64,000 nt of DNA from Nonlabens sp. YIK11. Lineage in GTDB: Bacteria; Bacteroidota; Bacteroidia; Flavobacteriales; Flavobacteriaceae. Position 1 is the first letter of the stretch. Each line of letters opens with the position of its first letter. Position numbers and translations under genes: made by a program. The notes beneath the pieces were generated by a model, which worked only from the letters and a program-made list of their open reading frames with translations, ran no database searches and was not told the origin of the DNA. Shown one piece after another: positions 62,692 through 64,000 of the stretch. The DNA lies in contig NZ_LBMJ01000001.1 of assembly GCF_001413925.1 (NCBI RefSeq), forward strand, positions 2,706,001 through 2,770,000, written 5' to 3'.

Positions 62692-64000
62692 TTATTTAGT
62701 CCTCTCAATATATTCATCAACCAATTCCTCTAATATATTTAACGGCAAGGAGCCATTAGTGAGTACCACATCGTGGAAATCTTTAATATCAAAATCTTCA
62801 CCTAGTGCATTTTGAGCTTTGGCTCGCAACTGCAGGATCTTGTTCATTCCTACTTTGTAAGCAGTTGCTTGAGATGGCATCACGATATGGCGCTCTACCA
62901 TTTTAATGGCATCACTTTCGGCATTAGGTGTATTTGCCATATAATATTCAATACCTTCTTCTCTACTCCACTTTTTGGAATGAATACCGGTATCCACCAC
63001 AAGGCGGCAGGCACGCCATAATTCCATAGCGAGTCTTCCAAAATCACTGTATGGGTCTTTGTAAAAGCCTATTTCTTTCGGGATCAGCTCTGAGTAAAGT
63101 CCCCAACCTTCTACATAGGCCGTGTAAAAGGAATGCTTTCTAAATTCAGGAATACTGTCCAGTTCTTGTGCGATGGCAATTTGCATATGGTGTCCAGGAA
63201 TACCTTCATGATAAGCTAATGCATCCATCTGATAGGTAGGCATAGCTTTCATATCATATAAATTAGCATAGTAAGTTCCAGGCCTACTGCCGTCAGTAGC
63301 AGGTTGCTGATAAAATGCTTTGCCAGCGCTAGACTCACGAAAAGGTTCCACAGCCTTTACGATGATGTCAGCTTCAGGAAGCGTGTGGAATAATTCTGGA
63401 AGTTTTGCCTTCATGGCATTAATCTTAGCGGTAGCCTCACCCAAGTACCTTTTCTTGCCGGCATCAGTATCCGAATAATAGAATTGGTCATCATCACGCA
63501 TGAATTTGAAGAAATCTTGAAGGGTTCCTTCAAATTTGACTTGTTTCATGATCTCACGCATCTCATTGTGAATGCGCTCTACTTCTTTGAGACCCAATTC
63601 ATGGATCTCGTCAGCCGTCATATTTGTGGTGGTGGTTCTATCTAAAGCGTGTTGATAAAACTCTGCTCCTTTAGGAAATTTCCAAGCTCCATCTTCTCCA
63701 GTGGCTCGCTGCTGTTGATCTGTAAGAAACGTGATCAAGTTTTCGTAAGCCGGCATCACGTGCTGCAGCAAGGCCTCATCTGCCATAGTTTTTAATTCCT
63801 CTTTTCGTTTAGTGTCTAGATCAAGCTTGTCTATTTTATCTTCAAAGTCTGCTGCAAGCGTACTCTTATCGCCAAAATCGCTAAACGGTGCACCAGTGAT
63901 CACATTACGGGAATCCTTAAGTACTTTTTCAAATACAAATCGAGGTAACAGGATGCCGTTTGTTTCTCTTAACGACAGGTTGTTGGTCAACTCCTCAAAC
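62692..64000 (-). CDS. DUF885-family zinc hydrolase, 5' part cut off by window edge
   Basis: At least 435 residues of the C-terminal part; the frame stays open to the window edge, and family members are usually near 600, so the N-terminus (with a probable lipoprotein signal) is missing. The metal-binding motif HEGIPGHH and the following YVEGWGLYSE (with the third-ligand glutamate) mark this gluzincin-like family of secreted peptidase-like proteins. A TTG at 63990 is not the true start. Substrate unknown. Confidence 0.9.
   Translation of the reverse strand, partial: FEELTNNLSLRETNGILLPRFVFEKVLKDSRNVITGAPFSDFGDKSTLAADFEDKIDKLDLDTKRKEELKTMADEALLQHVMPAYENLITFLTDQQQRATGEDGAWKFPKGAEFYQHALDRTTTTNMTADEIHELGLKEVERIHNEMREIMKQVKFEGTLQDFFKFMRDDDQFYYSDTDAGKKRYLGEATAKINAMKAKLPELFHTLPEADIIVKAVEPFRESSAGKAFYQQPATDGSRPGTYYANLYDMKAMPTYQMDALAYHEGIPGHHMQIAIAQELDSIPEFRKHSFYTAYVEGWGLYSELIPKEIGFYKDPYSDFGRLAMELWRACRLVVDTGIHSKKWSREEGIEYYMANTPNAESDAIKMVERHIVMPSQATAYKVGMNKILQLRAKAQNALGEDFDIKDFHDVVLTNGSLPLNILEELVDEYIERTK

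Noticed and set aside
1-64000. tRNA, rRNA, CRISPR array, prophage or insertion sequence
   Set aside because: I looked for conserved RNA motifs, direct-repeat arrays and transposase or integrase motifs and saw none that I could support.

Overview
The window is chromosomal DNA from a member of the Bacteroidota, almost certainly family Flavobacteriaceae. Supporting signs are a type IX secretion (T9SS) C-terminal sorting domain, OmpA proteins with Flavobacteria-type architecture, Bacteroidota-type -7 boxes (TAnnTTTG) in front of several genes, almost no Shine-Dalgarno sequences, and a conserved flavobacterial gene order (holA-menA, dgkA-ftsK-lolA-lptF/G-ribB). A 14-bp palindrome, GCTTTCGCGAAAGC, recurs 11 times, eight of them inside genes and in frame. 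The genus cannot be fixed from sequence alone; a Nonlabens- or Dokdonia-like organism is a guess.

Layout. 1-22 kb is housekeeping DNA: a cut-off DEAD/DEAH helicase, a VTT-domain membrane protein, an OmpA lipoprotein, a GT2 glycosyltransferase, an HsdR-N domain protein, holA, menA, a divergent oxyR/tpx pair, then a long plus-strand run (dgkA, ftsK, lolA, lptF/G-type permease, ribB, murQ, small membrane protein, lipoprotein, OstA/LptA-like protein, class III aminotransferase, TPR protein, CpsB-type PHP phosphatase). From 22 kb to 60 kb everything is on the minus strand and is surface polysaccharide machinery: Wzc-type kinase, Wza-type export lipoprotein and a PglF/CapD-type UDP-sugar dehydratase (22-27 kb), a T9SS-exported adhesin-like protein with a tiny sorting-signal protein (27-31 kb), and a large O-antigen/capsule locus (31-60 kb). 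60-64 kb holds an OmpA porin, a gene-poor region with an 11-bp tandem array, and a cut-off DUF885 hydrolase.

How the polysaccharide genes fit together (inference from families). The locus predicts at least five activated sugars: UDP-L-FucNAc (fnlA, fnlB, fnlC), dTDP-4-formamido-4,6-dideoxyglucose (rfbA, rfbB, a VioA-type transaminase, a VioF-type formyltransferase), UDP-GalNAcA-type sugar (TviB/TviC-type pair), GDP-L-fucose (gmd, fcl) and UDP-glucuronate (ugd). Two small phosphoglycosyl transferases, five glycosyltransferases, one Wzx and one Wzy complete a Wzx/Wzy pathway.

The most unusual part is 30953-36319: a dedicated acyl carrier protein, two KAS III enzymes, one ketoreductase-type SDR, a PglD/NeuD-type acyltransferase, a PglC-type transferase and a PglE-type aminotransferase in one compact operon. 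With the PglF-type dehydratase at 25-27 kb this looks like a bacillosamine-type pathway in which acetyl is replaced by a purpose-built hydroxyacyl chain. Other points of interest are a decayed glycosyltransferase copy at 46.6-47.0 kb, a single-cysteine Tpx, a RibB whose cyclohydrolase half has lost its zinc cysteines, and mosaic intergenic repeats.
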